From Tiliqua scincoides (Eukaryota > Chordata > Lepidosauria > Squamata > Scincidae), in the NCBI RefSeq assembly GCF_035046505.1, contig NC_089822.1, positions 110,625,307 to 110,689,306 on the forward strand: a stretch of 64,000 nucleotides of DNA, in the 5' to 3' direction. The notes beneath the pieces are model-generated. The model saw only the letters and a list, made by a program, of their open reading frames with translations. It was not told the origin of the DNA and made no database searches. Below are positions 11,636-23,300 of the stretch, piece by piece; within the stretch, counting starts at the first letter, position 1, and the number at the start of each line of letters is the position of its first letter. The position numbers and the translations under genes were made by a program.

Positions 11636-11760
11636 CTTACTTCCAAGAAAATGTGTATGCACACTTTCCTGAGAGTAAGTTCAATTTAGTTCAATTGTCC
11701 CTACTTCAGAGTAGTCATGCCTAGGATGGAACAGTGTAAGCTGTCTCATCCCTACTTTTA
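11636..11760. mobile_element. Right part of the split palindromic MITE and a second decayed copy
   Basis: CTTACTTCCAAGAAAATGTG continues the repeat cut at 7127. Next, GAGAGTAAGTTCAATTTAGT to TCAGAGTAGTCATGCCTAGG is another decayed palindromic copy. Confidence 0.6.
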
Positions 11761-11839
11761 ACCTTCAGTATGAAAAAATTACATGTGAGAAGACCTGATC
11801 CAAAGATCATCATGGGCTGTGTTGCTTTTGCAAGCCTCT

Positions 11840-12216
11840 TAAAGCTTAATCCTATGCATATCTACTCAGAAGTAAGTCCCATCATAGTCAATGGGACTTA
11901 CTCCCAGGAAAGTGTGTATAGGATTGCAGCCTCAGAGCCCAATCCTATGCATGTGTATACAGAAGTAAGTCTCATTATACTCAAAGGGGCTTACTCCCTG
12001 GAAATAGTAGATAGGTTTGCAGCCTCAGAGCCCTATCCTATGCATGTTTACTCATAAGTAAGTCCCATTCTATTCAATGGGGCTTACTCCCAGGTAAGTG
12101 TGGATAGGATTGCAGCCTCAGAGCCCTATCCTATGCCTGTCTGTTCAGAAGTAAGTCCCATTCTATTCAATGGGGCTTACTCTCAGGTAAGTGTGGACAG
12201 GCTTGCAACCTACAGG
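11840..12216. repeat. Four tandem copies of a palindromic MITE
   Basis: Four units of about 95 bp starting near 11844, 11939, 12032 and 12127. Each has TCCTATGCAT, AAGTAAGTCCCATT, CAATGGGGCTTACTCCCAGG and ATAGGATTGCAGCC, joined by TCAGAGCCC. The first half of a unit is nearly the reverse complement of the second half, so each can fold into a long hairpin. The array ends about 90 bp before the FARSA start codon. Confidence 0.85.
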
Positions 12217-12306
12217 AAGATGGGGGCGCTCTAACATCTGAGTGCCACAGGGAGTGGGACGTCACTTCCCCTTCAGCTCCAGCGGTTCCTGGCAGGGTGT
12301 GGAAAG
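12217..12306 (+). promoter_or_regulatory. Probable FARSA core promoter and 5' UTR
   Basis: Only 90 bp lie between the MITE array and the ATG. They contain GACGTCAC (12258-12265), a CRE-like core, directly followed by TTCCCCTTC, and there is no TATA box. With the CpG-rich first exon (12300-12530) this looks like a housekeeping promoter. The transcription start was not determined. Confidence 0.5.
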
Positions 12307-13073
12307 ATGTCTCCGACGGTGGCGTCGGGCGCGCCGGGCGCCGTGTCGCCGGCCGAGCTGCTCCTCCAGCGGCTGGAGTGCGCGGGCGCCGAGGCCGGCA
12401 TCTGCAGCCTGGAGGCGGCCGCGGCGCTGGGCCTGGACCACCAAGCGCTGGTGGGAGCGGTGAAGAGCCTGCAGTCCTTGGGGCAGGTCGGTGGGGAACG
12501 CGCCTCGTGGCTGCCGAGCGGGGCGGGCTCTGGCTGGAGAGCCTGCAGGGCTGGTGGCTCCGCTGTGCTTGTGGGTTGGTGGAAGAGCTTTTGCACGTGG
12601 CATGTTGGTGCAGAGCCCGCACCAGCCATGCGCCTCAATGTGCCTCTCGCTGCTTCCCAGCCATCAGGGGGCTTTGGCTTTCCTCCTGTGTCTCAAGGCT
12701 GGACAGGCTTGAGGAGTCACACTGCACTTCAGGGAGGTGGGGTGGGTGGGGAGGCAGGTGAGGCAGAGCCTCCCCGTGGCAGTCCTTTGAAAAGTTGTGC
12801 CACTCACAACCCATGCGCTCCGCACACCTCACAGGATAGCAGCACCACTTTTTGAAGGACTGCCACGGGGAGGCCCTGCCTCCCACCCACCCTGCTGTAA
12901 ATAACATCTTGTATGGAGGCACATTCCAGCATTCACTATAGTCTGAAGCCTTTAGGCAACCTTGTCAAAGGTTTACCCCCTCAATAAGAATTAATCCTGT
13001 GGGAGACTCCGTTAACACAAACAGGTATTCCAAATGGACTCTTATTCTTTTTTCAGTCACCATCTCATCATTT

Positions 13074-13121
<48 letters not shown>

Positions 13122-13452
13122 AGGGTACAGTCCTGCTCCCTATTAATTACTTGTATTCTCACAGAACTTCTCAAAATTTCCTTAGGTCATTGAGGCTGAA
13201 CAGCGCACATCAAAGAAGTGGGAACTAACACCTGAGGGTCAAGAGATTGTCCGAGAAGGAAGCCATGAGGTCCGGGTGTTTAACAGCATCCCTCTTGAGG
13301 GCCTGGTCCAGAGTGAGCTGATGGTAAAACAATAAATGTTTATTTTATATATATAAATATATATATATGTGAGCTGATGGTAAAACAATAAATGTTTATT
13401 TTATATATATATATATATATATATGTGAGCTGGTGGTAAAACAATAAATTTT

Positions 13453-13515
<63 letters not shown>

Positions 13516-16500
13516 TATACACATATAATATGTGTAATATGTGAGCTGATGGTAAAACAATAAATTTATATTTATTTATATATATATATTATTTAATTAT
13601 TATTATATATATAATATATTTATATTTATTTTATATATATTTATATATAAAAACAATTCTACCCCCAGTCCCTTCCAGTGTTTCACCAAACTGTAGCATC
13701 ATAGAGAGAACTGCTACTCCTAGATCAGCATACCCTAGCTATGGGTTCAAGCTCCTCCCTTCATTCTCCTTGGGCTGACATTGCATGTGGGGGAGTATTG
13801 GTTATGTGGCATTTGGAATTACTTTGCACATAATGGATGATGTTTCCTTTGTTTCACTGTAGAAGCTGCCAAGTGGGAAGGTAGGATTCAGCAAAGCAAT
13901 GTCCAATAAATGGATCCGGCTAGACAAGAGCTCAGAAGATGGACCCCGGATCTTCCGAGCGGTGAGTAATCCCAGTGCAGTGCCTTGGGCTCTTGCTTCT
14001 GCTGAGCAGTATATTGCCTATATGCTTAAACTGGTTAAACCATATGTCACATATTGAAAAATGCATGTGCTCGTATCACTGTTTCTGCCCCTACTCTGTC
14101 ATTTATGTCTTCAGACTCCTTAAATCCAGGGTTACCGGTATGGCAACAAGTATGAGAGAGAGCAAATTCTGTTCTGAAAGAGCTTTTCCCTTTCCTTCTC
14201 TAGGTGGACAGTGTTCAGGACTCAGTGAGGGAGAAACTGCTCCAGGTGCAGCAGGGTGAAGTAGACAGCCTAGAGGAGAAAGACAAAAATGAACTGAAGA
14301 AGCGAAAACTTCTGGCAGAAGTGTGAGTTTAAACAAGGCCACTGCCACTCTGTACACGTGTTGTGTTTCAGGGACTCATTTCTGCAGAAGTGATGTTTGT
14401 TAACATGATCAGTTGCCCCTTATGCTGAGAAGGGTCATTTCTCATAACTGAGAAGACCACTATTGCTGACTTCCTGTATTCTGCATGTACTATTTTGTTT
14501 GTTTGGTAAAGTTGGGTAAGAACAAGAACAGCCCCACTGGATCAGGCCACAGACCCATCTAGTCCAGTTTCCTGTATCTCACAGCGGCCCACCAAATGCC
14601 CCAGGGAGCACACCAGATAACAAGAGACCTCATTCTGGTGCCCTCCCTTGCATCTGGCATTCTGACATAGCCCATTTCTAAAATCAGGAGGTTGCACACA
14701 CACATCATGGCTTGTAACCCATAATGGATTTTTCCTCCAGAAACTTGTCCAATCCCCTTTTAAAGGCATCCAGGCCAGATGCCATCACCATATCCTGTGG
14801 CAAGGAGTTCCACAGACCAACCACACGCTGAGTAAAGAAATATTTTCTTTTGTCTGTTCTAACTCTCCCAACACTCAATTTTAGTGGATGTCCCCTGGTT
14901 CTGGTGTTATGTGAGAGTGTAAAGAGCATCTCTCTATCCACTCTTTCCATCCCCTGCATAATTTTGTATGTCTCAATCATGTCCCCCCTCAGGTGTCTCT
15001 TTTCTAGGCTGAAGAGGCCCAAACACCGTAGCCTTTCCTCATAAGGAATGTGCCCCAGCCCAGTAATCATCTTAGTCACTCTCTTTTGCAGCTTTTCCGT
15101 TTCCACTATGTCTTTTTTGAGATGCGGCGACCAGAACTGGACACAATACTCCAGGTGTGGCCTTACCATCGATTTGTACAATGGTATTATAAGATTAGCC
15201 GTTTTGTTCTCAATACCTTTTCTAATGATCCCAAGCATAGAATTGGCCTTCTTTACTGCCGCCGCACACTGGGTCGACACTTTCATCGACCTGTCCACCA
15301 CCACCCCAAGGTCTCCTGATCTGTCACAGACAGCTCAGAACCCATCAGCCTATATGTGAAGTTTTGATTTTTTGCCCCAATGTGCATGATCTTGCACTTA
15401 CTGACATTGAAATGCATCTGCCATTTTGCTGCCCGTTTTGCCAGTTTGGAGAGATCCTTCTGGAGCTCCTCACAATCACTTCTGGTCTTCGCCACTCGGA
15501 AAAGTTTGGTGTCGTCTGCAAACTTTGCCACCTCACTGCTCACCCCTGTCTCCAGGTCGTTTATGAAGAAGTTGAAAAGCACTGGTCCCAGGACAGATCC
15601 TTGGGGCACACCGCTTTTCACCTCTCTCCACTGTGAAAATTGCCCATTGAAACCCACTCTCTGTTTCCTGGCCTCCAACCAGTTCTCAAATCCATGAGAG
15701 GACCTGTTCTCTAATTCCTTGACTGTGGAGTTTTTTCAGTAGCCTTTGGTGAGGGACTGTGTTGAACGCCTTCTGAAAGTTCAGATATATAATGTCTACG
15801 GATTCTACTGTATCCACATGCCTGTTGACCTTTCAAAGAATCCTATAAAATTTGTGAGGCAAGACTTACCCTTACAGAAGCCATGCTGATTCTCCCCAGC
15901 AAGGCTTGTTCCTCTATGTGTTTTGAGATTCTATCTTTGATGAGGCATTTCACCATCTTACTTGGTATGGATGTTAGGCTGACCGGCCTATAGTTTCCCA
16001 GGTCCCCCCTCTTTCCCTTTTTAAAGATCGGTGTGACATTTGCTATCCTCCAATCTTCTGGCACCGTGGCCGTTTTGAGGGACAAGTTGCATATTTCAGT
16101 CAAGAGATCAGCAACTTCATTCTTCAATTTCTTAATAACTCTTGGCTGGATGTCATCAGGGCCCGGTGACTTATTGATCTTTAATTTATCAATGAGGTCT
16201 GAAACATCTTCTCTTTTAAACTCTATCTGACTTAATTCCTTGGTCAGGAGGGGCCATTCGGGCAGTGGTATCTGCCCAAGGTCTTCTGCTGTGAAGACAG
16301 ATGCAAAGAACTCATTTAATTTCTCTGCCATCTCTAAATTAAATCCGGATAAGACAGAGGCTCTCCTGGTTCGGAAATCCTCAATGCAGGTGCTGGATTA
16401 TCGGCTTGCTCTGAATGGGGTTGCACTCCCTCTGAAGGAACAGGTCCGCAGCTTGGGGGTCCACCTGGACTCGCAGCTGCTCCTGGATTCCCAGGTGGCG

Positions 16501-17301
16501 GCTGTGGCTAGGGGGGCCTTCGCTCAGCTTCGGCTGGTGCGCCAGCTGCGTCCGTACTTGGATCGTGCAGACCTGGCCACGGTGATCCATGCTACGGTGA
16601 CATCGAGGTTGGATTATTGTAACGCGCTTTATGTGGGGCTGCCCCTGAAGACGGTTTGGAAACTGCAATTAGTGCAGAATGCAGCGGCCCGTGTGGTCAC
16701 TGGAGCTAGGCAGTTTGACTCTGTCAGCCCGCTTCTCCGGGGGCTACATTGGCTGCCCATTCGTTTCCGGGCCCAATTCAAGGTGCTGGTTTTGACCTTT
16801 AAAGCCCTATACTGCTCTGGGCCAGGCTATCTTAGAGATCGCCTACTCCCGTACAATCCGGCTCGTCAGGTCATCAGAGAAGGCCTTTTCACAAGTGCCG
16901 CCGCCTAAGGAGGTACGTGGGGCAGCGGCAAGAAGTAGGGCCTTCTCAGTAGTGGCACCAACGTTGTGGAACTCCCTTTCCCTTGACCTGAGAATGGCTC
17001 CCTCTCTGGAGACTTTTCGGCGAGGCCTGAAGACCTTGTTGTTTAATCAAGCCTTCTGACTTCATGGCCTTTTTAACATCTTTTATACATCTTTTAGTTG
17101 CTTTTTACAGGCTTGATTCCTCTAAGTACTGCTGTTTTATGCTCTTTTTTTCTGACTTTTATCTGACTACTGTTTTTATGGGTTCTGCTAATGTGTTTTT
17201 TAATGTGTTTTTATCTGTTTGTGAAATTATGTTTTAATCTGTTTTATATGTTGTTAGCCGCCTTGGGTCCCTTTGGGGAGAAGGGCGGGATAGAAATAAA
17301 G

Positions 17302-17374
<73 letters not shown>

Positions 17375-20300
17375 CTCCTTTTATCTCCCCTTTCCCTCCC
17401 TCACCATCCAGAGGGCCAACCACTTCTCTGGCGGGTTTCCTGCTTCTAACATATTTAAAGAAGCTTTTATTATTCCTCTTAATGTTGCTGGCCATGAGTT
17501 CCTCATTGTCTCTCTTGGCCTCCCAAGAGGTTTGGCAACAACAAAGACATGTTGTTACATGCTGCAATGCCAACCCACAATCACTGCACTGGTCATCTGT
17601 TTTGAAGCAAGGTATCCTGCTTGACTAACTTTTCAATGAAAACTTTCACAACGGAAGTTGTCTGCAGCTTCTCTGGGTCCATAGTACATCTTCATAGTAT
17701 TCCAGTGTGTGTCTAATATTGCAAGTAATAGTGGGGCAACTTGGAACCCCTCTTGCTCCTGTACAGAAATGTGTCTTTTGTAGGGTAAGCAGTTCAAGTT
17801 AAGAGAGCGTATGCATGCTCCCTCTCTATATATCTACCAGGCAGGCAGCCTAATCCCATCCTCAGTGGCCACCTACCCCACAGAGGCTGCTGGAGGTCTC
17901 TTCAGGGGAAGGGGACTCTCGTCCCCCCAAGTAAGCAGGCAGGCCCTGCAATGGGGCTGCTCAAGTCTATGAGGGCTGTTTTGCTGGCACAAAACCTCTG
18001 CATGGGCTTTGCAACCCAATACAGAGGATAGAATTTGAAGGAGCAAAGCTCCGCCAGTCCCACCCCTCTCCTGGGCTGGTTCCTTCCCCCGCCGTCCCTT
18101 CCCCAAAAACCTGCACTGCCACCCCATAGTGCGACTTACCATCAAGCATTCCCAAGGTGTTCTCCATCCAGTGCTAACTGGTGCTGGTCCAGCACTGACA
18201 CTCCCTACTTGGAGGGTGCCATAAATGCACTTTAAAGCATGTTTATGACACCAGCTGTGGCGCTGGAACTCAGCGCTGGCACTAGGTCCAGATACGATTG
18301 GTCCCCAAGCCTTTTTAGGCTGTGAGTAATGGTGCAGAGCACTCAAAAAGTAGAACGGTAGTAAGACAGACACTATTTTGAAAAAAGCTTTGCAATCACC
18401 TCATTCTCCTGTATAGCACTATAGATTCACTTGGTCAAATGAAATTTAAACCAGATCTCCTGTATTCTATTCACTGGATTGTTCATGGTATTTTTAGATC
18501 AGGAAATATGTCCCAAGCCTTGGTAATTGGGCTTTCTGGCTGTAGAGTTCTGGGACAGGGGGCCAAAGCTTTTTCAGAAGTTGATCAATTTGCAGTTGCA
18601 AAAACAAGGAAAAGAGCAGCATCAGAAACAGGGATGTGAAAAGGGAAGCTTCAAAAGGAGCCATGGAAAATGGAGTTTTAATGTAAGAAATTCAAAACAC
18701 CCAATGTGTTTCTTCTGTAAGGGTGCACAAATTCCCCTTTTGAACGTGGCATTGAATTCCACTAATTGTGGTAGATCAGAAAAACATATTGTCCTCCTGA
18801 GCTACCTACCAGTCAGTGAAACTCTTTGTTGGAATAAAAAACTGATTTTATGCTGTCGAGGAAGGCATATTGCTGAAAAAGAGTTGGGCTTTTGGATTTC
18901 TTGCCATAAAATTGTGTTCAGTTTTTTCTTCCCTTTCTGTTCTTGTTGCAGCATTGTTCAGACATAAAGTGAAAGTTTTGTTCCCTTACTAAAAGCTAAC
19001 CCCCACTTGTTATCCCTGTTTTGTTCCATATATCGTCCTTATTCGGCCTGCCCCAGTAGTTTCAGAGCAGTTGTTAGCACTGAAAATAGAAGCAAAGAGG
19101 CAACTGCATAGAGGGGTCAGATGTATTCAAGTGCCATGAGTTGGGAGGCAGTAATTTAAAGTCTAGCTTCTCACCAGAGCTTACTAAACCCAGTGTCAGT
19201 TTTCCCTGGGATTGTCCTTGCAGTATGAATTTGTATGTCTCTTTCTCTCTCTTTCCCAGCTCCCAGAATTAGCAGCTTTCTGTTTCCTTTCAGGACTATT
19301 AAAACATACTGGATCAAGAAAGGGAATGCTTTTAGTACCACTGTCACCAAGCAGGAAACAGACCTTACTCCAGAGATGATAGCCAGGTGAGAAGCTATTT
19401 TGGTTCTATCTCACAGTGGAGCCAGCAGCAGAATCTGGGACCTGTGCCTCCAAGCTGCTATTTATTTCCAGAACATGCTGTTCTGGATCTGAACTTATCT
19501 TTAGAATTGTTGGCTTCTCTTAACACAATGTGGAATCTGGCATTACTCGTACAGGTGGGGTCTGTACCGGTATCCACAAGGGATCTATTCTTGGACCCCT
19601 TGCAGATATAAATAACCATGGATACCAAAATCTGCAGTTTCAGCCCCCTTTAAAGCCTCTGAAGGTGACTAGAGCTGAGCTGTGGTAACCTGAGGGCTTT
19701 CTGAAGCCTGCAGAGACCGCGCATGCCAAACTTATACGGAAACTGGAAGTTGCTTTTTTTGCCTCTATGAGGCATTTTGAAGCCCACAGAGGTCACGGGT
19801 TGGCACACACAGGCTTCAAAAAGCCCTCCAGAGGCAACTGGAACTCAACTCTGGTTGCCTTCAGAGGGTTCAGGTGAAACCAAGTCTGGCTCAATGCAGG
19901 TCCAAGGGTACCCAGATCCACAAATATAAAATCTGGGGAAAAACAGGCTCCACCTGTATCCCCACTGCTGAACCAGGATGTTGAATGGATTCATGGAGGT
20001 TATCAATGTTGCAATCCATCTTGGCAGAATTCTTGTTCTCCCTACTTCCTATTTTGTGTTGGTCTTATTGAATAGAAGGGCTTTCCTGTGTTTCTGGGTG
20101 GTAGGTAATTTGAAAAATCTCATAGCTATTGCAAAGTTGACTTTTTTTCTGTTGCTCTCTCCCCAAACTTGCAGTGGTTCCTGGAGAGACCTGAAGTTCA
20201 AGGCCTATAATTTTGAGGCCCTGGGCATCATGCCTGAAAGTGGCCATCTCCACCCCTTGCTGAAGGTTCGCACCCAGTTCCGGCAGATCTTCCTTGAAAT

Positions 20301-23300
20301 GGGGTGTGTTTATTATCTGCAAAATATGGGGAGGGGGCACAAAATGACAACTGTGGAAAACAGGTATGCTGTATCATGTACAATTGAAAGGTCTGCCCAG
20401 CCAGTTCTGAGAAATGGAAGATGCAACACACACAAATCTGTCTTTGGGATTTGTCTCCTTTCAGTGCAGGATACAATGGATTGTAGACTGGGCTTGCAGT
20501 TACGGACTGGTTTGTGACCAAGCCCTGCAGACCACTTCCTGTGGAGCTCGACGAGCACTGTGACTGGATAAATGCATCTTGATTTCTTCCCCTGTGTCCT
20601 TTGGAGAGCATTCTAGAGTTGCATCAGAAGCTGATTGTACAGTCTGCCTTCTTAGAGACCATGTGCTTGTTTTTCTTCTCACAGTTTTACAGAAATGCCC
20701 ACGAATAACTTCATTGAGAGCTCTTTCTGGAATTTTGATGCCCTCTTTCAGCCACAGCAGCATCCAGCCCGGGACCAGCATGATACCTTCTTCATAAAGG
20801 GTCAGCTATATTGCTTTACATACATATGTGACTGGTGTCACCTTTCACAGTTCAGGGGGAGACTACGGATTAGGACTTTGGGACAGTTTTTAATTCAGAC
20901 CAGGGCCAATGTTTGCTGGGAGCAACGATAGAAAGTAAAATTGACAATGATCAGATAGTGGTGGGACACACAAAATCACCAGAAAAACTGCCTTGGTCTA
21001 CTTTAGGGTAATCTGATTAAGTGGACTGTAATCCACAAAAGCTGACATAACTGTGTTAGCCTTTAAGGTACTATGCTGCTCTTTTTGTGATTGAAAAGAA
21101 ACGTATTTAACGTAATTTTGTTCCACATTTCCAGCCCAAAGGGCAGCTCATGCATGTGTGTTATGCACTTGCACACACAGCATGTTGGTTTTTGTAACGT
21201 GTTGGAGGTCAGGGGGGCCCACATCCAGCCAATCCCAGGGCCTGCCTACCACTGCCTGTGCTTCACCCCTCCTCAACAATCAATGGGCTTCTTTAGAGGC
21301 CCCTGTGATGACACAGGGACCTCTGAAATAAGCCTATTTGTGACTGACAGGCAGGAGGGAAATGACTTACAAGCAAATAATTACAATGTTGCCACTACAG
21401 CTGTGGCAATGGCTCTGGGGGGGAGTATCTGCTGCTGCCCAGTAAGCTTACCTTCCCCTCCCTACCCTGATAAGCTCACTGGATGGCAGCAGCCCCTCAT
21501 TCTATTTTAGAATTTCCAGGTGTCCTGTCCTGTTCCATCCCCCTGAATATAAAATGGCTCTGCACCACCATGGAAGTGCTGAAAGTGTGGTAGTCATTCC
21601 TACTGCTGCCCGGTAAACTCTCCTCCCTGCTTATAAGTTTATTGGGTTTCAGCCACAGAGGCAACAGTTCTTTGGTGCTTTTATCCACAGTGGAACTGTT
21701 GCTGCCACTGTCCAGTCAGCTGAACCAGAGACAGGAGGTGGGTGAGATGATGAGAGCTAGAATCATTGAGGGGAGAGGGCTGCAGGTCAGATGCTCTAGG
21801 GCCCCTGTTGAGGGTTATGCCTGGAGGCTCACCACAACCTGATGGCACTCCAGCCTTGTGTGTCCACTTACTTGTGTGTATCACATACCTTCCAGATCCT
21901 GCTGAAGCCACTGACTTCCCAATGGATTATCTGAAGAGGGTGAAGAAAGTTCATTCACAAGGAGGTTATGGTTCTCAGGGGTGAGACTGATCAGCAATAT
22001 TTTATTAGTAATGGGCCAAGAAACCCAAAAAGGAGAGTAGTATTAATGAAGTTATGGCAGCTGACTCCAAAAACCTTGTTGAAGAGACCAGATGGTTCAC
22101 TGAAGCTGCTTGTAGTACAGAGTTTTTGCTATTCCCTCCCAGGTCTGGAAAGTGCCTTAAGCACCTCTCTCTGTGACAGTTGTTCTATAAGTATAGATGG
22201 TGAAAGGGGTTGATGAATTAGATGCTGCCATCTGGGTGAAATTTAGTCTTCTGTAATCCTAGGATCACTGTGGTTGTAGCCATGTTGGTTGCAAAGGTCA
22301 ACAGATTGGGGTGGGGATTTGGCAGGGAAGAAAAAGCAAATCTTTATCAGTTGGAAATAGGAAGCTGTTTTCAAAACTGGATCGAGTGGGCAAACTGATC
22401 CTGTTCTTTCTTTTCTTAAAGCAATAAGTATGCTAAACCTGTTCTTGGGCCTTGTACTTCATATATTAACAGCTTTGTATATTAATGTATATTATAAAAG
22501 CATACCTCAGGGTTCCCTTGTAATTTATTCTCTCTCTCTCTCACACACACACACACAGGTACAAATATGATTGGAAGCTGGAAGAGGCTCGGAAGAACCT
22601 CCTTCGGACACACACCACTGCTGTCAGTGCTCGCATGCTCTATAAGCTTGCACAACAGGTAACTACTTAGTAAATCCCACTTCCTGCCTTGAGTATCTTG
22701 GCCATGTGGAAATTGGATAAAAGCCCAGGTATGCATTCATGTGAGGTGTGGCAGACTTCATTTAAGGTTGATGGAACTGAAACTAGCCTGAGGCTGGAGT
22801 GGTCTTTCTCTCTAAGACCGAACTACTTGAGCCAACTCGAAGGCCAGGACTATGACAACTATTTCCTCTACAGGAGAAGTTCACCCCTGCCAAATATTTC
22901 TCCATTGACCGTGTCTTCAGGAATGAGACCCTGGATGCCACCCACCTGGCAGAGTTCCACCAGATTGAAGGAGTGGTGGCTGATTATGGCTTGACACTGG
23001 GGGACCTGATGGGCGTCCTAAAAGAGTTTTTCACCAAGTTGGGTAAATACTGCTGAATGAGATGGAGGGAGGACGTTGAATGGAGGGCTTGGGAAGGTTG
23101 GCAGTAAAGGAGGGAGGCAACTTGCATGATGTTTTCACCTTTCCAAGGATCAACAGTAGTATCACTGCCCCCTCTCTCTGGCAGGAATCACCCAGCTGCG
23201 CTTCAAGCCTGCTTACAATCCTTATACTGAACCCAGCATGGAGGTGTTCAGCTACCATCAAGGTGAGTTCAGAGGAAAAGGCTAGATCAATTTGAGGAGC

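Noticed and set aside
12167-12638. Several antisense frames across FARSA exon 1
   Set aside because: Shadows of the GC-rich exon 1; the + frame aligns to FARSA.
16240-16908. 222-aa open frame on +
   Set aside because: It crosses from antisense CR1 into sense L2; the second half is the L2 RT end. Not a host gene.
19978-20517. 179-aa open frame on +
   Set aside because: It contains FARSA exon 6 (20175-20303) with intron on both sides; the rest is not coding.
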